Shown: positions 34,764 through 46,689 of the stretch, piece by piece | Position numbering within the stretch: the stretch's first letter is position 1 | Layout of the letters: each line of letters begins with the position of its first letter | Source of the DNA: Planctomycetota bacterium | GTDB taxonomy: Bacteria > Planctomycetota > UBA8108 > UBA1146 | Length of the DNA: 64,000 nt | Direction: 5' to 3' | Assembly (NCBI GenBank): GCA_016776905.1 | Contig: JADHSM010000013.1 | Location: 44,001-108,000 of the forward strand | The notes under the pieces: generated by a model | Told to the model about the DNA's origin: nothing | The model's database searches: none | The model's input: only the letters and a program-made list of their open reading frames with translations | Position numbers and translations under genes: made by a program

Positions 34764-35900
34764 TCAGTGCGGCGCGGCTTCCATAATATCAGCCATGGCC
34801 TTTATCACTCGTGAGGGATCTCCCTCGTTGAGACGGTGATGGACCGGGAGTGCCAATACGCTGAGGGCCGCGTTGTCGGCGACAGGGAAGTGTTTTTGAG
34901 CAGAAGGTAGATCTGCGAAACAGGGCTGAGAAGGAAGGGTGCCAGGATAGTAAATCCCACTATCGATACCACGGGAAGCAAGCTGCTCTCGAAGGAGATC
35001 TCTGGCATCTGTTTGAATAATAAACTGGTGCCAGCAGTGTTCCGACCCCGGAGTACGCTCGAGGGGTTTGATACGATCGAGCAGATTATTTTCACTCAAT
35101 GCTCGCAGATACTCTGTGGCATTTCGTTCCCTAATATCTTGTTGCTGCTTCAGTCTTCCTAATTTCACGGAAAGTATGGCGCCCTGGAAACCATCCATGC
35201 GGGCATTCCAGCCTAAACTTTCATGACAGTAACCACCCGTATCTCCGTGAACTCGTAACTGACGGATTTGTGTCGCAATCTTATCGTCGTTGGTAACGAC
35301 CATTCCCGCATCACCTGCAGCCGCCAAATTCTTGGTGGGGTAAAATGAGAAAGCTCCCGCAGATCCAATCGCACCTGAAGAATTCCCTTTGTAGCGAACA
35401 CCAAATGACTGTGCGGCATCCTCGACAACTGGAATGTTTCGATCGGAAGAAATCTTCATGATCGAATCCATGTCAGACGTCTGTCCGTAGAGTTGAACAG
35501 GCATGATGGCTCGAGTTCGGTCGGTGATGGCGCTCTCAATGAGAGCGGTGTCGATGCATAAGGTTCCCGGATCGAGATCAACGAAAACCGGGTGGGCTCC
35601 CAGCTGGCGAATTACGGAAGCGGTGGAGAAGAAACTGTAGGCAGGAAGAATCACTTCATCGCCGGGTTGGACTCCGGAGGCCTTGAGGCAAATCTTAAGT
35701 CCATCGGTTCCGTTTGAGACCCCGAACGCATGCTCGACATCTAATTGCTCTTTGCAGGAGTTTTCAAATGTCTCAACTGCTGAGCCCAGACAATAGCCAT
35801 TTTGATCGATGACCGCTTCGACCGCTGAAAGCCAGGCGGCCTTCTCTGCCGCATCGTCTGGCCCGACTGCTACCATTCGTATTCTCTGATCTTCGTTCAT
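34764..35900 (-). CDS. DegT/DnrJ/EryC1-family sugar aminotransferase
   Basis: PLP enzyme that transaminates a nucleotide keto-sugar, likely for surface polysaccharide. 378 residues from ATG 35900; the frame extends into the preceding gene but the family start fits here. Signatures: SNGTDGLKICLKASGV (about 55-70), GDEVILPAYSFFSTA, VVEDAAQSFGVRYKG with the PLP-contacting Asp, and FYPTKNLAAAGDAGMV with the Schiff-base Lys (about 184). The start overlaps or abuts the epimerase gene upstream, so the pair likely acts on one sugar nucleotide. Confidence 0.9.
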   Translation of the reverse strand: MNEDQRIRMVAVGPDDAAEKAAWLSAVEAVIDQNGYCLGSAVETFENSCKEQLDVEHAFGVSNGTDGLKICLKASGVQPGDEVILPAYSFFSTASVIRQLGAHPVFVDLDPGTLCIDTALIESAITDRTRAIMPVQLYGQTSDMDSIMKISSDRNIPVVEDAAQSFGVRYKGNSSGAIGSAGAFSFYPTKNLAAAGDAGMVVTNDDKIATQIRQLRVHGDTGGYCHESLGWNARMDGFQGAILSVKLGRLKQQQDIRERNATEYLRALSENNLLDRIKPLERTPGSEHCWHQFIIQTDARDLLREQLASRGIDSGIYYPGTLPSQPCFADLPSAQKHFPVADNAALSVLALPVHHRLNEGDPSRVIKAMADIMEAAPH

Positions 35901-35913
35901 GGAGAGCTTTCTT

Positions 35914-36882
35914 CTAGCATTTGTTCTTCTGTTGCTGGGCATTAAACCAAGAGACAAATTTTTCGACGCCATCTTCGATGGGGGTTTGTGGTGAGTAGCC
36001 CAGAAGTTGGTTCGCTTTATCGATGGAAGCGCATGTTCGGGATACGTCCCCTGCAGGTGCGGGGAGACGATCGATTTCGACTGGAAGTCCGCATGACTTT
36101 CCGATCAGTTCAATCAGCCCATCCAGACGGATGCTACGGTGATTTCCTAGATTGAGTATTTCGAAACCAGAAACTCGATCTAAAGCTGAAATTGTTCCTG
36201 TCACGATGTCATCGATGTAAGTGAAATCCCGTTCCATAGATCCATCGCCAAACATGGGGATCGCTTGTCCTTGCTGGATCATCGAAGTGAATCGGTGGAT
36301 CGCCATTTCAGGACGTTGACGTGGTCCGTATACGGTGAAGTATCTGAGACAGAAGATGTTGATGTCGTGAAGATGATGGAATGCATGGCATATCACCTCT
36401 CCCGCTTTTTTCGTTGCCGCGTAGGGAGAAACAGGTTGGTCAACAGGATCAGTTTCCCTAAATGGTACTTCGTTGCGGTCGCCATAGACGGAAGAAGAGG
36501 AGGCGAAAACAAAGTGATCAATCGAATGATTTCTGGCCATCTCTAAAAGTTGTGTTGTTCCGTTGAGATTGACGTCCACGTAGAGAGCCGGCTCTTGGAT
36601 GGATGGACGAACACCTGCTCTCGCTGCGAGATGAATAATTCCATCAATGCGATGATTGCGGGCGATGCGTTCCAAAAGTTGAGGATCTCTGATGTCTCCG
36701 GTAACAGAAGTGAATCCTTCCAGTGCCGAGAGATGATGAAGGTGAGATCTTTTGATGGCCGGGTCGTAATAATCGTCGAGATTATCAAGGCAGATGACTT
36801 CGTCACCCCGTGAGAGAAGCCTCTCACAGACATGACTTCCAATAAAGCCCGCTCCACCTGTCACGAGTACGCTTCTTGACAA
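35914..36882 (-). CDS. NAD-dependent sugar-nucleotide epimerase (UDP-glucuronate 4-epimerase-like)
   Basis: Extended short-chain dehydrogenase. 322 residues from TTG 36882, with GAGGAAGAA upstream. The NAD motif VTGGAGFIGSHVCERLL is N-terminal; SSSSVYG and the catalytic YAATK (Tyr-x-x-x-Lys, about 150) follow. DNLDDYYDPAIKRSHL and RYFTVYGPRQRPEMAIHRF are the family pattern of UDP-glucuronate 4-epimerases. Exact substrate is not certain. It is the first gene of a pair with the aminotransferase. Confidence 0.88.
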   Translation of the reverse strand: MSRSVLVTGGAGFIGSHVCERLLSRGDEVICLDNLDDYYDPAIKRSHLHHLSALEGFTSVTGDIRDPQLLERIARNHRIDGIIHLAARAGVRPSIQEPALYVDVNLNGTTQLLEMARNHSIDHFVFASSSSVYGDRNEVPFRETDPVDQPVSPYAATKKAGEVICHAFHHLHDINIFCLRYFTVYGPRQRPEMAIHRFTSMIQQGQAIPMFGDGSMERDFTYIDDIVTGTISALDRVSGFEILNLGNHRSIRLDGLIELIGKSCGLPVEIDRLPAPAGDVSRTCASIDKANQLLGYSPQTPIEDGVEKFVSWFNAQQQKNKC

Positions 36883-37030
36883 GGCTTCTTCCTCTCCTTG
36901 TTGATTCTCACTCGATCGGTTCCGCAGACGATCCCGACCTGTTGAGTCTGATAGTTCCGAGTGGATGCTAACTCGACAAGAGGAAATTCAGCAGGTGTAT
37001 TTGGCAGGATCTTGCAGTTTTTTTGACGAA

Positions 37031-37753
37031 TCAGGTGTAGCGGGTGGGGTCTTCGACTCCTGCTTCTTCAAATCCTCGTCTGCGTAAGCCACAAGAATCG
37101 CAAATTCCACAGGCCAGGCCCTTTTGATCCGGGTTGTAGCAGGAATGTGTCAGAGCGAGGTCTACCCCGAGAGTGTTTGCCGTTTTGACGATGTCCGCCT
37201 TGGACATGTCGGAGAGGGGGGCATGGATTCGCCAAAAAGGTTCTCCATCGGCCTCATGACTCGATCCATCCCGTGTTCCCCGGTGAATCGTCTCGAGAAA
37301 GGAGGTCAGAAATTCGGGGCGACAATCGGGATATCCGCTGTAATCGAGTGCGTTCACGCCTATCCAAATATCGCGGACTCCTCGGGCTTCAGCAACTGCA
37401 GTGGCGATGGAGAGAAAGACCAAATTGCGAGCTGGGACGTACGTAGACGGGATTTGATCCCTCTCCTGAGCGCCTTTTTCAGGCTCAACAGGAACTTCCT
37501 CAGTCCCCAAGAGGGAGGATCCTCCAATTTGACGATATGGAAGGTCCAGAATCAAAGGTGCGGGAAGATCGAGCGATCGGGCGACGCGTTCAAGGCATTC
37601 CAGTTCAATTTCATGACGCTGGCCATAGCGGAAAGCGAGAGGCAGAGGCTTGTACCCCTTTGATACCGCGATCCCGAGCACGGTGCTCGAATCGAGCCCA
37701 CCACTGGCGAGAGCGATCGAATCACATTCGAAATGATTTGTATTTTCAGGCAT
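37031..37753 (-). CDS. queC: 7-cyano-7-deazaguanine synthase
   Basis: Makes preQ0 from 7-carboxy-7-deazaguanine, ammonia and ATP for queuosine tRNA modification. 240 residues from ATG 37753, 6 bases after AGGAG. The PP-loop is ALASGGLDSSTVLG; FRYGQRHEIELE and the zinc site SCYNPDQKGLACGICDSCG (C-x8-C-x2-C-x2-C pattern) are as in the family. I looked for a preQ1 riboswitch in the 100-base gap to the divergent glycosyltransferase gene and did not find one. No other queuosine gene is nearby. Confidence 0.95.
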   Translation of the reverse strand: MPENTNHFECDSIALASGGLDSSTVLGIAVSKGYKPLPLAFRYGQRHEIELECLERVARSLDLPAPLILDLPYRQIGGSSLLGTEEVPVEPEKGAQERDQIPSTYVPARNLVFLSIATAVAEARGVRDIWIGVNALDYSGYPDCRPEFLTSFLETIHRGTRDGSSHEADGEPFWRIHAPLSDMSKADIVKTANTLGVDLALTHSCYNPDQKGLACGICDSCGLRRRGFEEAGVEDPTRYT

Positions 37754-37853
37754 ATCTTTCTCCTGTTGGTCGATCAGTGTTCTGTCGTATATCCTGACAC
37801 CTCGAGGACAACAAGTCCCAGTTTCTGGACCCCGAAAGGGTGAGGGGGAATTC

Positions 37854-38903
37854 ATGCGAATGCTGGTGGTTTCTGGACGACTAGATTGGTCGGTACCCAC
37901 AACTTATGCCCTTGGCATGGTAAAGGGTCTGCTGAAGCGTGGATACAAGGTCCAGATGGTCTGTCGGGGAGGAGTTTTTCTACCCTTGTTCAGATCATTG
38001 GGGATTGAGGTTTATGAGGATCCTGCCTCTTGGCTCGCCCGGCGTCGAATGTGTAGTTACCTCACAGATTTCGACCCCCAATTTATCCATGCCACGGGGG
38101 GAGCGGGCTCCTTACGAATCGGCCACCGATTGTCTGCAGTCCTCGATCGTCCATTGATCCATACTGTTCATTCATGGCTAAAGTCGGAGAGGTCTGCTCG
38201 ATCTACCCGATCTGCTGCAGCGGTGGTCGTCGTGAACGAGGACCTTCGCGAGCATCTGGTCAATGAGTTGCGTATTCCTAAGGATAAGATCAGGGTTATT
38301 CCCTACGGAATCGAACAAGAAGTCATCGACCGGGATCGTAATGATTTCTCAGGGATTCCGGTGATCGGAACTGTGGGTCGGTTGGAGAAGGGGCGGCGAT
38401 TGGATGATTTCATTCACGCTGCTAGCCTGATGAGGAAAGCTCCCGGAGAGAAAATGTTTACCATTTTGGGAGAAGGCCCCGACGAGAATCGTCTCCGAGC
38501 GGTGAGTAAGTCCTTGGATTTAGATGGTTCACTGACCTTTGCTGCACCGCCAGCAGATCTGGCTTCGGTCTATCGTGCTGTTGATATGCTGATGCTGGTG
38601 AGCGACTGGGGAGGATCAGGTCTTCATCTTCTGGAAGGGCTGGCCAGAGGGGTTCCGACGATTGCCACAGGAGGGGGAGAAATTCTTTCCCTTCTGGGTG
38701 AGGATGGCATTTGTACTCTCGTGAAGCCGGGGGATCCTGAGGCTTTAGCAGAAGCGGGGCAAGGATTGCTTTCTGATTCGGAGAGAGCTCGTCAGCAGGT
38801 TCAAAAAGGGATCGATCATGTCAGGGACCATTTCCCAATGAGAACCATGTTGGACAATCTGGAAGCTCTTCATGAAAACATTTGTAATCAGGTGCTCTCC
38901 TGA
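37854..38903 (+). CDS. Family 4 (GT-B) glycosyltransferase
   Basis: 349 residues from ATG 37854 with GAGGGGGAA upstream. Two Rossmann-like halves: the N-terminal half carries GMVKGLLKRGYKVQMVCRGG, the C-terminal half VIGTVGRLEKGRRLDDFI, FTILGEGPDENRL and the nucleotide-sugar element SGLHLLEGLARGVPTIAT (the E-x7-E region, about 262-279). It probably adds a sugar to lipopolysaccharide or another envelope glycan, since kdsB follows 95 bases downstream. Donor and acceptor are unknown. Divergent from queC. Confidence 0.87.
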   Translation: MRMLVVSGRLDWSVPTTYALGMVKGLLKRGYKVQMVCRGGVFLPLFRSLGIEVYEDPASWLARRRMCSYLTDFDPQFIHATGGAGSLRIGHRLSAVLDRPLIHTVHSWLKSERSARSTRSAAAVVVVNEDLREHLVNELRIPKDKIRVIPYGIEQEVIDRDRNDFSGIPVIGTVGRLEKGRRLDDFIHAASLMRKAPGEKMFTILGEGPDENRLRAVSKSLDLDGSLTFAAPPADLASVYRAVDMLMLVSDWGGSGLHLLEGLARGVPTIATGGGEILSLLGEDGICTLVKPGDPEALAEAGQGLLSDSERARQQVQKGIDHVRDHFPMRTMLDNLEALHENICNQVLS

Positions 38904-38998
38904 GAATTTGGCACATCTTGTTGAGCCTCTGTCAGTTCAATAAATGTCACAGTTTTCGCAGGCTGGACAATCGGCATCTATAGCTTTAACTTATTGGG

Positions 38999-39769
38999 AT
39001 GCCGCGCGTAATCATCATTCCTGCACGATTAGCCTCCCGGAGACTTCCCGGGAAGATGCTTCTCGACCGAACGGGCTGGACTCTCATCCAGCATGTGCAT
39101 GACCGTTGCCTTCAGGTGCCGGGCGTGTCGAGAGTGGTTGTGGCGACAGATGGCGCTGAAATCGGTGCAGCGGTGAAATCATTCGGTGGAGAGGTGATTG
39201 AAACTTCTCCTGAATTGCCGAGTGGAACCGACAGGGTCGCTGCTGCATGCGAGCGATTAGGGCTATCGGATGATCACCACATTGTGAATGTGCAGGGTGA
39301 CGAACCCGAACTGGATCCTGGGCATGTCTCTCAACTCTTCGAATTGCTTGAGAATCACCCCGATTGTGCCGCTGCGACATTGGCGACACGACATGTCCAT
39401 GTTGATTCTGAGAGTTCTTTCAGAGACAGGAACAGGGTCAAAGTGATTCTCGATGAGCTGGGGCGAGCACTTTTGTTCACCAGAGAACCCGTCCCCTCAA
39501 GTCCTGTGGGGCAGATCCCGGACGCTGGCTGGCTCCAACATCTGGGAATTTACGGATTTAGACCCGATTCTCTCCGGCAATTTACGCGATTACCGGTAGG
39601 GGGCCTCGAATCTCAAGAACGCCTGGAACAGCTCAGATTGCTCGAATCCGGGCTGGAAATCAGGGTTGGGGAGGTTTCGGGAGCCATGCCGGGCATCGAT
39701 ACTGAAGAAGATTATGAACGATTCGTGGAGAAGACACTCCAGATGCGGGAAGATGCACGGAGTGAATAA
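38999..39769 (+). CDS. kdsB: CMP-KDO synthetase
   Basis: Activates 3-deoxy-D-manno-octulosonate with CTP to CMP-KDO for lipopolysaccharide inner core. 256 residues with IIPARLASRRLPGKMLLD (CTP-binding, about 5-22), GTDRVAAACERLG, NVQGDEPELDP (metal and nucleotide site) and GIYGFRPDSLRQF. Length is normal. No good ribosome binding site precedes the ATG at 38999, though the next codons fit the family start. pyrG, the source of CTP, is the next gene. Its presence argues that the organism makes KDO-type lipopolysaccharide. Confidence 0.93.
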   Translation: MPRVIIIPARLASRRLPGKMLLDRTGWTLIQHVHDRCLQVPGVSRVVVATDGAEIGAAVKSFGGEVIETSPELPSGTDRVAAACERLGLSDDHHIVNVQGDEPELDPGHVSQLFELLENHPDCAAATLATRHVHVDSESSFRDRNRVKVILDELGRALLFTREPVPSSPVGQIPDAGWLQHLGIYGFRPDSLRQFTRLPVGGLESQERLEQLRLLESGLEIRVGEVSGAMPGIDTEEDYERFVEKTLQMREDARSE

Positions 39770-39785
39770 ATTGTTGAAGCGGAAG

Positions 39786-41911
<2,126 letters not shown>

Positions 41912-41924
41912 TGTGGACTAACTC

Positions 41925-43598
41925 ATGACCTCGCCTCGACGGGTTCTGATCACCGCTGCGCTACCTTACGCAAATAATCATCCGCACCTGGGCCATGTCG
42001 CAGGTGTTTATCTCCCTGCTGATACCTACAACAGATACTTACGTCTCAAAGGAGTCGAGACCGTATTCATCTGTGGTAGCGATGATCATGGAGTTCCTGT
42101 AACGATTTCTGCTCAGAAAGAAAATTGCACACCGACTGAAGTGGTTGCACGTTACCGAGGAATTCAAGAAAAGGTATTTTCCTCACTCGGAGTTGAATTT
42201 GATCACTACAGTGGAACCTCCACTTGTGAGGGTCATGCAGAGTTATCGCAGGAGTTCTTCTCAAAAATTCTTGAATCTGGAGACATTGAAGAAAATGTCA
42301 CCGATCAGTTTTACTGTGAGTCATGCGATATGTTTCTCCCCGATCGATATGTCGAAGGAACTTGCCCACACTGTGAAGCAGAGGGCGCACGGGGTGACCA
42401 ATGTGATGCTTGTGGACAATCCTACGAGCAATCCGAATTAGATAAGCCACATTGTGCGATTTGTGAATCGACGCCGAGGATCGTTCCTACTAAGCACTGG
42501 TTCTTTCGGTTAGATCGATATGAAGAGCGGCTTGAGGAATGGTTAAAGGGGTGCGAAGGCTGGCGTGACAACGTTCGGAACTTCGCACGAGGAATAGTCC
42601 GAGAGGGTCTGCCAGCTAGATCTATCACCCGTGACCTTGAATGGGGAGTCCCCGTCCCACTCGAAGAGGCTAAAGACAAGGTTCTTTACGTCTGGTTCGA
42701 CGCTCCCATCGGATACATATCATTCACCAAAGAACATTTCAAAGGGACGGATAACCCGGAGGAATGGCGTGAGTGGTGGAGTGATAAAGATGTTGAGTTG
42801 GTTCATTTTCTGGGCAAGGACAACATCATTTTCCATGCCGTGATTTGGCCGGCAATGTTGATGGGGCAAGGTGAATTTAATTTACCGACTTCTATTCCTG
42901 CAAATGAGTATCTCAACTTCATGGGCCAAAAGTTCTCCAAGTCCCGCGGAGTAGGTGTTACTGCGGAAGAGATCCTTGAGTCATTTGATGCTGATAGAGT
43001 GCGGTATTATCTGACAACAGTCGCGCCCGAAGGCCGTGATACTTCATTTACGTGGGAAGATTTTATTCAAAGAAACAATGACGAGCTTTCTGACGTGGTG
43101 GGCAATTTCGCGCATAGGATGTTGACGTTCACCGCAAAGAATTTCGAATCGAAAGTCCCAGAGGGAGCCGAGAACTCGGAGTTTCAAGATGAAGTTCTTC
43201 AGGTAATTCGAGAAGCCAAAGAAGACTGGGACGATGCCCTCGATCGCCAAAAATTCCGAGAAGGACTTGAGAAGGTTTTGAAGATGACGCGTCAGGGAAA
43301 TCGACTCTTCGATCAGGCTGAGCCCTGGAAGAGCAGGAAATCAGATTTGTCACGCTGTGGTGCTGATCTCGCCGTGCTTTTGGAGCTGGTCTTTGCTTTG
43401 GGTGTTCTCTTGAAGCCTTATTTGCCGACCTCCAGCGAGAAACTATTAAGTACTTTCGTTTCTTGCGCACCCTCAGCGTCAGATGCTCTTGAGTTGTTGG
43501 GGACTGAGAATATTCTCCGTACGGGCTGCGATCTCCATCCTCCCGGTATTATATTCCCACGCCTTGAACTTCCGGAAGACGGCTCTGATCAGGCTTGA
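41925..43598 (+). CDS. metG: Methionyl-tRNA synthetase
   Basis: Class I synthetase that charges tRNA-Met. 557 residues. The HIGH-type motif is HPHLGH (about 19-24), the KMSKS-type motif KFSKSRG (about 337). The zinc insertion has four CxxC-type pairs (CESCDMFLP, CPHC, CDACG, CAICES, about 126-185), so two zinc knuckles. The C-terminal tRNA-binding (Arc1-like) domain of longer forms is absent, as in several lineages. The last codons overlap, tail to tail, the end of the minus-strand chaN-like gene by 10 bases. Confidence 0.95.
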   Translation: MTSPRRVLITAALPYANNHPHLGHVAGVYLPADTYNRYLRLKGVETVFICGSDDHGVPVTISAQKENCTPTEVVARYRGIQEKVFSSLGVEFDHYSGTSTCEGHAELSQEFFSKILESGDIEENVTDQFYCESCDMFLPDRYVEGTCPHCEAEGARGDQCDACGQSYEQSELDKPHCAICESTPRIVPTKHWFFRLDRYEERLEEWLKGCEGWRDNVRNFARGIVREGLPARSITRDLEWGVPVPLEEAKDKVLYVWFDAPIGYISFTKEHFKGTDNPEEWREWWSDKDVELVHFLGKDNIIFHAVIWPAMLMGQGEFNLPTSIPANEYLNFMGQKFSKSRGVGVTAEEILESFDADRVRYYLTTVAPEGRDTSFTWEDFIQRNNDELSDVVGNFAHRMLTFTAKNFESKVPEGAENSEFQDEVLQVIREAKEDWDDALDRQKFREGLEKVLKMTRQGNRLFDQAEPWKSRKSDLSRCGADLAVLLELVFALGVLLKPYLPTSSEKLLSTFVSCAPSASDALELLGTENILRTGCDLHPPGIIFPRLELPEDGSDQA

Positions 43599-45229
43599 GG
43601 TTTGGCTCTGAGGATCCAAGCCTTGAATAGTTGAGAACCTGAGTTTGGCTTTGCTAACGATTCAGAAAATAATTGGCAGACCTCTGATCGTAATATTTGA
43701 CCTTCCATCAGGCGGTTATAAATTCCGTCGCCCAACAGGTACCCGATGAGATGGGCTGAACCAGATATGATTTCGGCATTCGTTTCTGCTGGGAGGAAGT
43801 CCATCGCTGAAGGAACTTTCTCAGACGAGAGTAGTTTTAGGAAGCGTCGAGTCGCAAGAAGTGACTCTCGGGTTTCATCATGAAATGGGTGAGAATATCC
43901 TTCTTCAAGATCCACTAGGATTCGATCGATATCTTTTAGTCCTAAAGGCCTTCTGTTGTGGTCGACGATTTTTGTCCCCAAATATCCAAGGCATTCTCGA
44001 ATCGTTGTTTCGTAGAAGTTTTCAATGGGGCTCTTGGGGCTAGAAGTGTCCTTGCACAGAACGAAGTTGATGTGGTGACTGGCTTCTTCTGCAGCATGTC
44101 GCATGGAGAGGTTACCTAAGAAGATGATTCTTGGTCGTGGAAGGTAGCATGATTCTTCTCGTTCGTATTGCTCCTGAATACGATTGATCTCGGCTTCGGT
44201 TAATTTTCGAGTTCCAGTCAAGTCGTCGAGGAGACCTAGGTTTCTGCTGGTATACACGCTGAAGTCTTGGAAGCCCTCAGGTTCTATTTCAAGGAATTCA
44301 CAAAGCGTTTCAATGATCAGCCAGATTTGGTCATTCATTACCGATGATGAGATAGTCGGAGGTTGTTCGAGTCCTACAGATTCTTCAAGTTCGAGTTCAT
44401 TGGAATACCAGTTGAGTGCCGATTGAACTTTGACCAGTGGAGTCGTTCCTAGGAAACAAAAGTTTCCGTCCTCCAGTCGAACAAGAGATACAGTCTGTTC
44501 TAGTTCTTGTTGCGCCAGCTCCCAATAAATCTCATCGACATTCTGGAAAAGAATAGTGTGTTGGACTGCTTTATGTCCAAGGGATGCTAAGACGTTGCTG
44601 ACCTCAGATGGAAGATGATCTGGAGCCATGTGCAGATCACCAAATGAAACGAGTAGGATAGCATTGGGACGTTCTTTGAGAATCTCTACAAGGCGCATCG
44701 CTGCAATGCGATCTCTCGCAGCAAAAGATTCTCCAACAATTTTTTCATGAGAGTTGAGTGCGACTACAGGTATTGACCGATCTTTGAAGTACTGCAATTG
44801 CATTCCAAAGTTTCTCCAAGGAAAACCCCATTTGCTCTTCCAGTCGGTTTCTTTGAGTAACGCGTTGTCATCTATTTCATCTTCTAGCCAACGCTGAAGA
44901 TGAGGTTGGTCATCGATGTGGAACGCTTCGGTGCAAAAAACGAGTTCTTTGTTTTTAGACAACAGACGGTTAGCAAGTCGAAGGGGTGTTTTTTGAGATT
45001 CCCTCAGGGTGTGATAATCACCAATGAATATGATTCGGGATTCAAGGGCGGCTTGGACGAGTTCTGTGAACTCAGCGGGTTCAAAAGGTTGGTGAGTGCT
45101 TTTTTTATAGACGGATTCTATATCTTTGATAGATCCACTATTCCAAGAGATTTCTTCTCTGGAATTCTCCGCTAGATCCTTCTGAATGCGTAGTAATCGA
45201 GTTCGTGTTGATTCATTGGAGGAACTCAA
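43589..45229 (-). CDS. ChaN-like protein with unknown C-terminal half
   Basis: 546 residues from TTG 45229, which overlaps the mobA stop (TTTGA). The N-terminal half (about 45-290) is ChaN/DUF399-like: RIIFIGDYHTLRESQ, FCTEAFHIDDQPHLQRWLED, 'FPWRNFGMQLQYFKDRSIP' and LLVSFGDLHMAPDHLP with the conserved His. ChaN proteins are linked to heme or iron uptake, but this one has no signal peptide or lipobox. The C-terminal half (about 300-546) matches nothing I know; it has IIFLGNLSMRHAAEEASHH and many charged helices. It ends the overlapping minus-strand run. Confidence 0.7.
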   Translation of the reverse strand: MSSSNESTRTRLLRIQKDLAENSREEISWNSGSIKDIESVYKKSTHQPFEPAEFTELVQAALESRIIFIGDYHTLRESQKTPLRLANRLLSKNKELVFCTEAFHIDDQPHLQRWLEDEIDDNALLKETDWKSKWGFPWRNFGMQLQYFKDRSIPVVALNSHEKIVGESFAARDRIAAMRLVEILKERPNAILLVSFGDLHMAPDHLPSEVSNVLASLGHKAVQHTILFQNVDEIYWELAQQELEQTVSLVRLEDGNFCFLGTTPLVKVQSALNWYSNELELEESVGLEQPPTISSSVMNDQIWLIIETLCEFLEIEPEGFQDFSVYTSRNLGLLDDLTGTRKLTEAEINRIQEQYEREESCYLPRPRIIFLGNLSMRHAAEEASHHINFVLCKDTSSPKSPIENFYETTIRECLGYLGTKIVDHNRRPLGLKDIDRILVDLEEGYSHPFHDETRESLLATRRFLKLLSSEKVPSAMDFLPAETNAEIISGSAHLIGYLLGDGIYNRLMEGQILRSEVCQLFSESLAKPNSGSQLFKAWILRAKPQA

Positions 45230-45852
45230 AGGTCTGTGCCTTTCCCCGGGATATCTCCAGGCTCATTAAGATTTCTGAATGGAGAACTTTCAACCGCCCC
45301 CGGGAAATCCTGAGGCCATATGAGTGTTTGGAATGGTGCACGTCGAACCCAGGCGAGTAGAGCTAGATCTCCATCCTGAGGAGATGAGAAATCCAATGCA
45401 GTGGTATCCCAGACAGCTGCTAGTGGTTGCGGACGGTCATCTGCTTCGACAATAACGGATGTGCCCGGTGTATAAGCGGAACAGATTTTTCTTATCATTG
45501 ATGCGGTCAATTCAGGGAGGTCGACTGCGACAATGAATACAGGAGCTTGAACAGTTTCGATGATATTTCCAAGAGCCTCGTGAAGAGAAGAACATTCAGG
45601 TGGATCTTCGATGACAGCATGCCACTTTAAATGTGGGATTTGATCCAGAGCTGAAGAGGTTTTTACAGAAACGCAGGCCCGATCGAAGAGCGGTGAAACC
45701 TTGGAGTGGATTCGCTCGATGAGAAGATGGCCTTCGTATTCCAAAAAGGCCTTCGGTCCACCCATTCGGCGACCGGCTCCTCCTGCAAGAACCACGCAAT
45801 CTGAAACTTCCTGAATCGGATTGTGATTCTCGTCTTCAAATGGTGAATTCAT
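45226..45852 (-). CDS. mobA: Molybdenum cofactor guanylyltransferase
   Basis: Attaches GMP to molybdopterin to make the bis-MGD cofactor. 208 residues; GGAGG lies 5-6 bases before the ATG. The nucleotidyltransferase signature is VVLAGGAGRRMGGPKAFLEY (about 20-39), followed by 'SSLHEALGNIIE', VAVDLPELTASM (metal-binding Asp) and RPQPLAAVWD. The family is short and this one is normal in length. moeA lies upstream in the same operon region and moaC at 12 kb. Confidence 0.88.
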   Translation of the reverse strand: MNSPFEDENHNPIQEVSDCVVLAGGAGRRMGGPKAFLEYEGHLLIERIHSKVSPLFDRACVSVKTSSALDQIPHLKWHAVIEDPPECSSLHEALGNIIETVQAPVFIVAVDLPELTASMIRKICSAYTPGTSVIVEADDRPQPLAAVWDTTALDFSSPQDGDLALLAWVRRAPFQTLIWPQDFPGAVESSPFRNLNEPGDIPGKGTDL

Positions 45853-45930
45853 AGGCCTCCTCCCTTCAACTCAGTCTACAGGTTAAGGAAGATATAATGG
45901 CGAGAAACTCAACTTAATGAGATCGACGTA

Positions 45931-46689
45931 CTATCTTTTGGACCAACGTTTGATTTGGCGAAGACTGGTGCGGAGATCTTTAGGAAGTGGAGATTCGATC
46001 GTCATCGACTCGCCGGTAGTCGGGTGGGAGATCGTCAACTGAAAAGCGTGTAGTCCCAGCCTAGAGAGTAGTGGGCGCTCCTGCTTTCCTCTTCCGGGGC
46101 TATAAGATCGTTTATAATCAGAAAGAAGAACAGGTTTCCCTGATCCGTATATAGGGTCACAACTACAAGGAGAACCTGCTTGGCTCATCGTCAGCCTGAC
46201 TTGATGAGTTCTCCCTGTGAGTGGTCGTACTTCTACCCATGAATGCTGATCGTAGGATTCAAGTAATGAGTAGCTGGATTGACACTCCTTGCCCTGCTTT
46301 CGAATTCGCATACTTCCAGGACGGCTTGGGTTTTCCTCGACATGGAAAGTGAGTTCCGCTTCTGCGGGCTCAGGAAATCCTTCGACAAGGGCGAGGTATA
46401 CTTTTGAGGTTGTTCGGTCCATGAACTGTTTTCGAAGTGAAGACTGCGCTTGCCCATTTCGAGCAAACAAAATCACTCCCGTAGTTTCTTTATCAAGACG
46501 ATGGACGACATGGGGTTTGGGAGCCTCTGGGTCTTTTTTCTTCCACTCATCCCAGAGCAGGTCGATAAGACATTTTTTATCTTTATCCCAGCGTTCACTG
46601 ACAGTGCTAAATCCCGCAGGTTTAGACACGGCAACGAAATCATCATCTGAAAAAAGTGTTTCTATGCGGGGGAGGCGACCTGGCTTCAC
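45931..46689 (-). CDS. RluA-family pseudouridine synthase
   Basis: Isomerises a uridine to pseudouridine in rRNA or tRNA. 252 residues from GTG 46689, overlapping the upstream gene by GTGA. The catalytic motif HRLDKETTGVILFA (Asp, about 64), the RPLTGRTHQVRLTM element and a C-terminal LHAFQLTISHP fit the RluA family. It lacks the N-terminal S4 domain of RluC/RluD, so it resembles the small RluA/TruC type; the target nucleotide cannot be told. Confidence 0.9.
   Translation of the reverse strand: MKPGRLPRIETLFSDDDFVAVSKPAGFSTVSERWDKDKKCLIDLLWDEWKKKDPEAPKPHVVHRLDKETTGVILFARNGQAQSSLRKQFMDRTTSKVYLALVEGFPEPAEAELTFHVEENPSRPGSMRIRKQGKECQSSYSLLESYDQHSWVEVRPLTGRTHQVRLTMSQAGSPCSCDPIYGSGKPVLLSDYKRSYSPGRGKQERPLLSRLGLHAFQLTISHPTTGESMTIESPLPKDLRTSLRQIKRWSKR

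Noticed and set aside
37754..37853. PreQ1 riboswitch upstream of queC
   Set aside because: I could not find the class I or II aptamer pattern in the 100-base gap on the minus strand.
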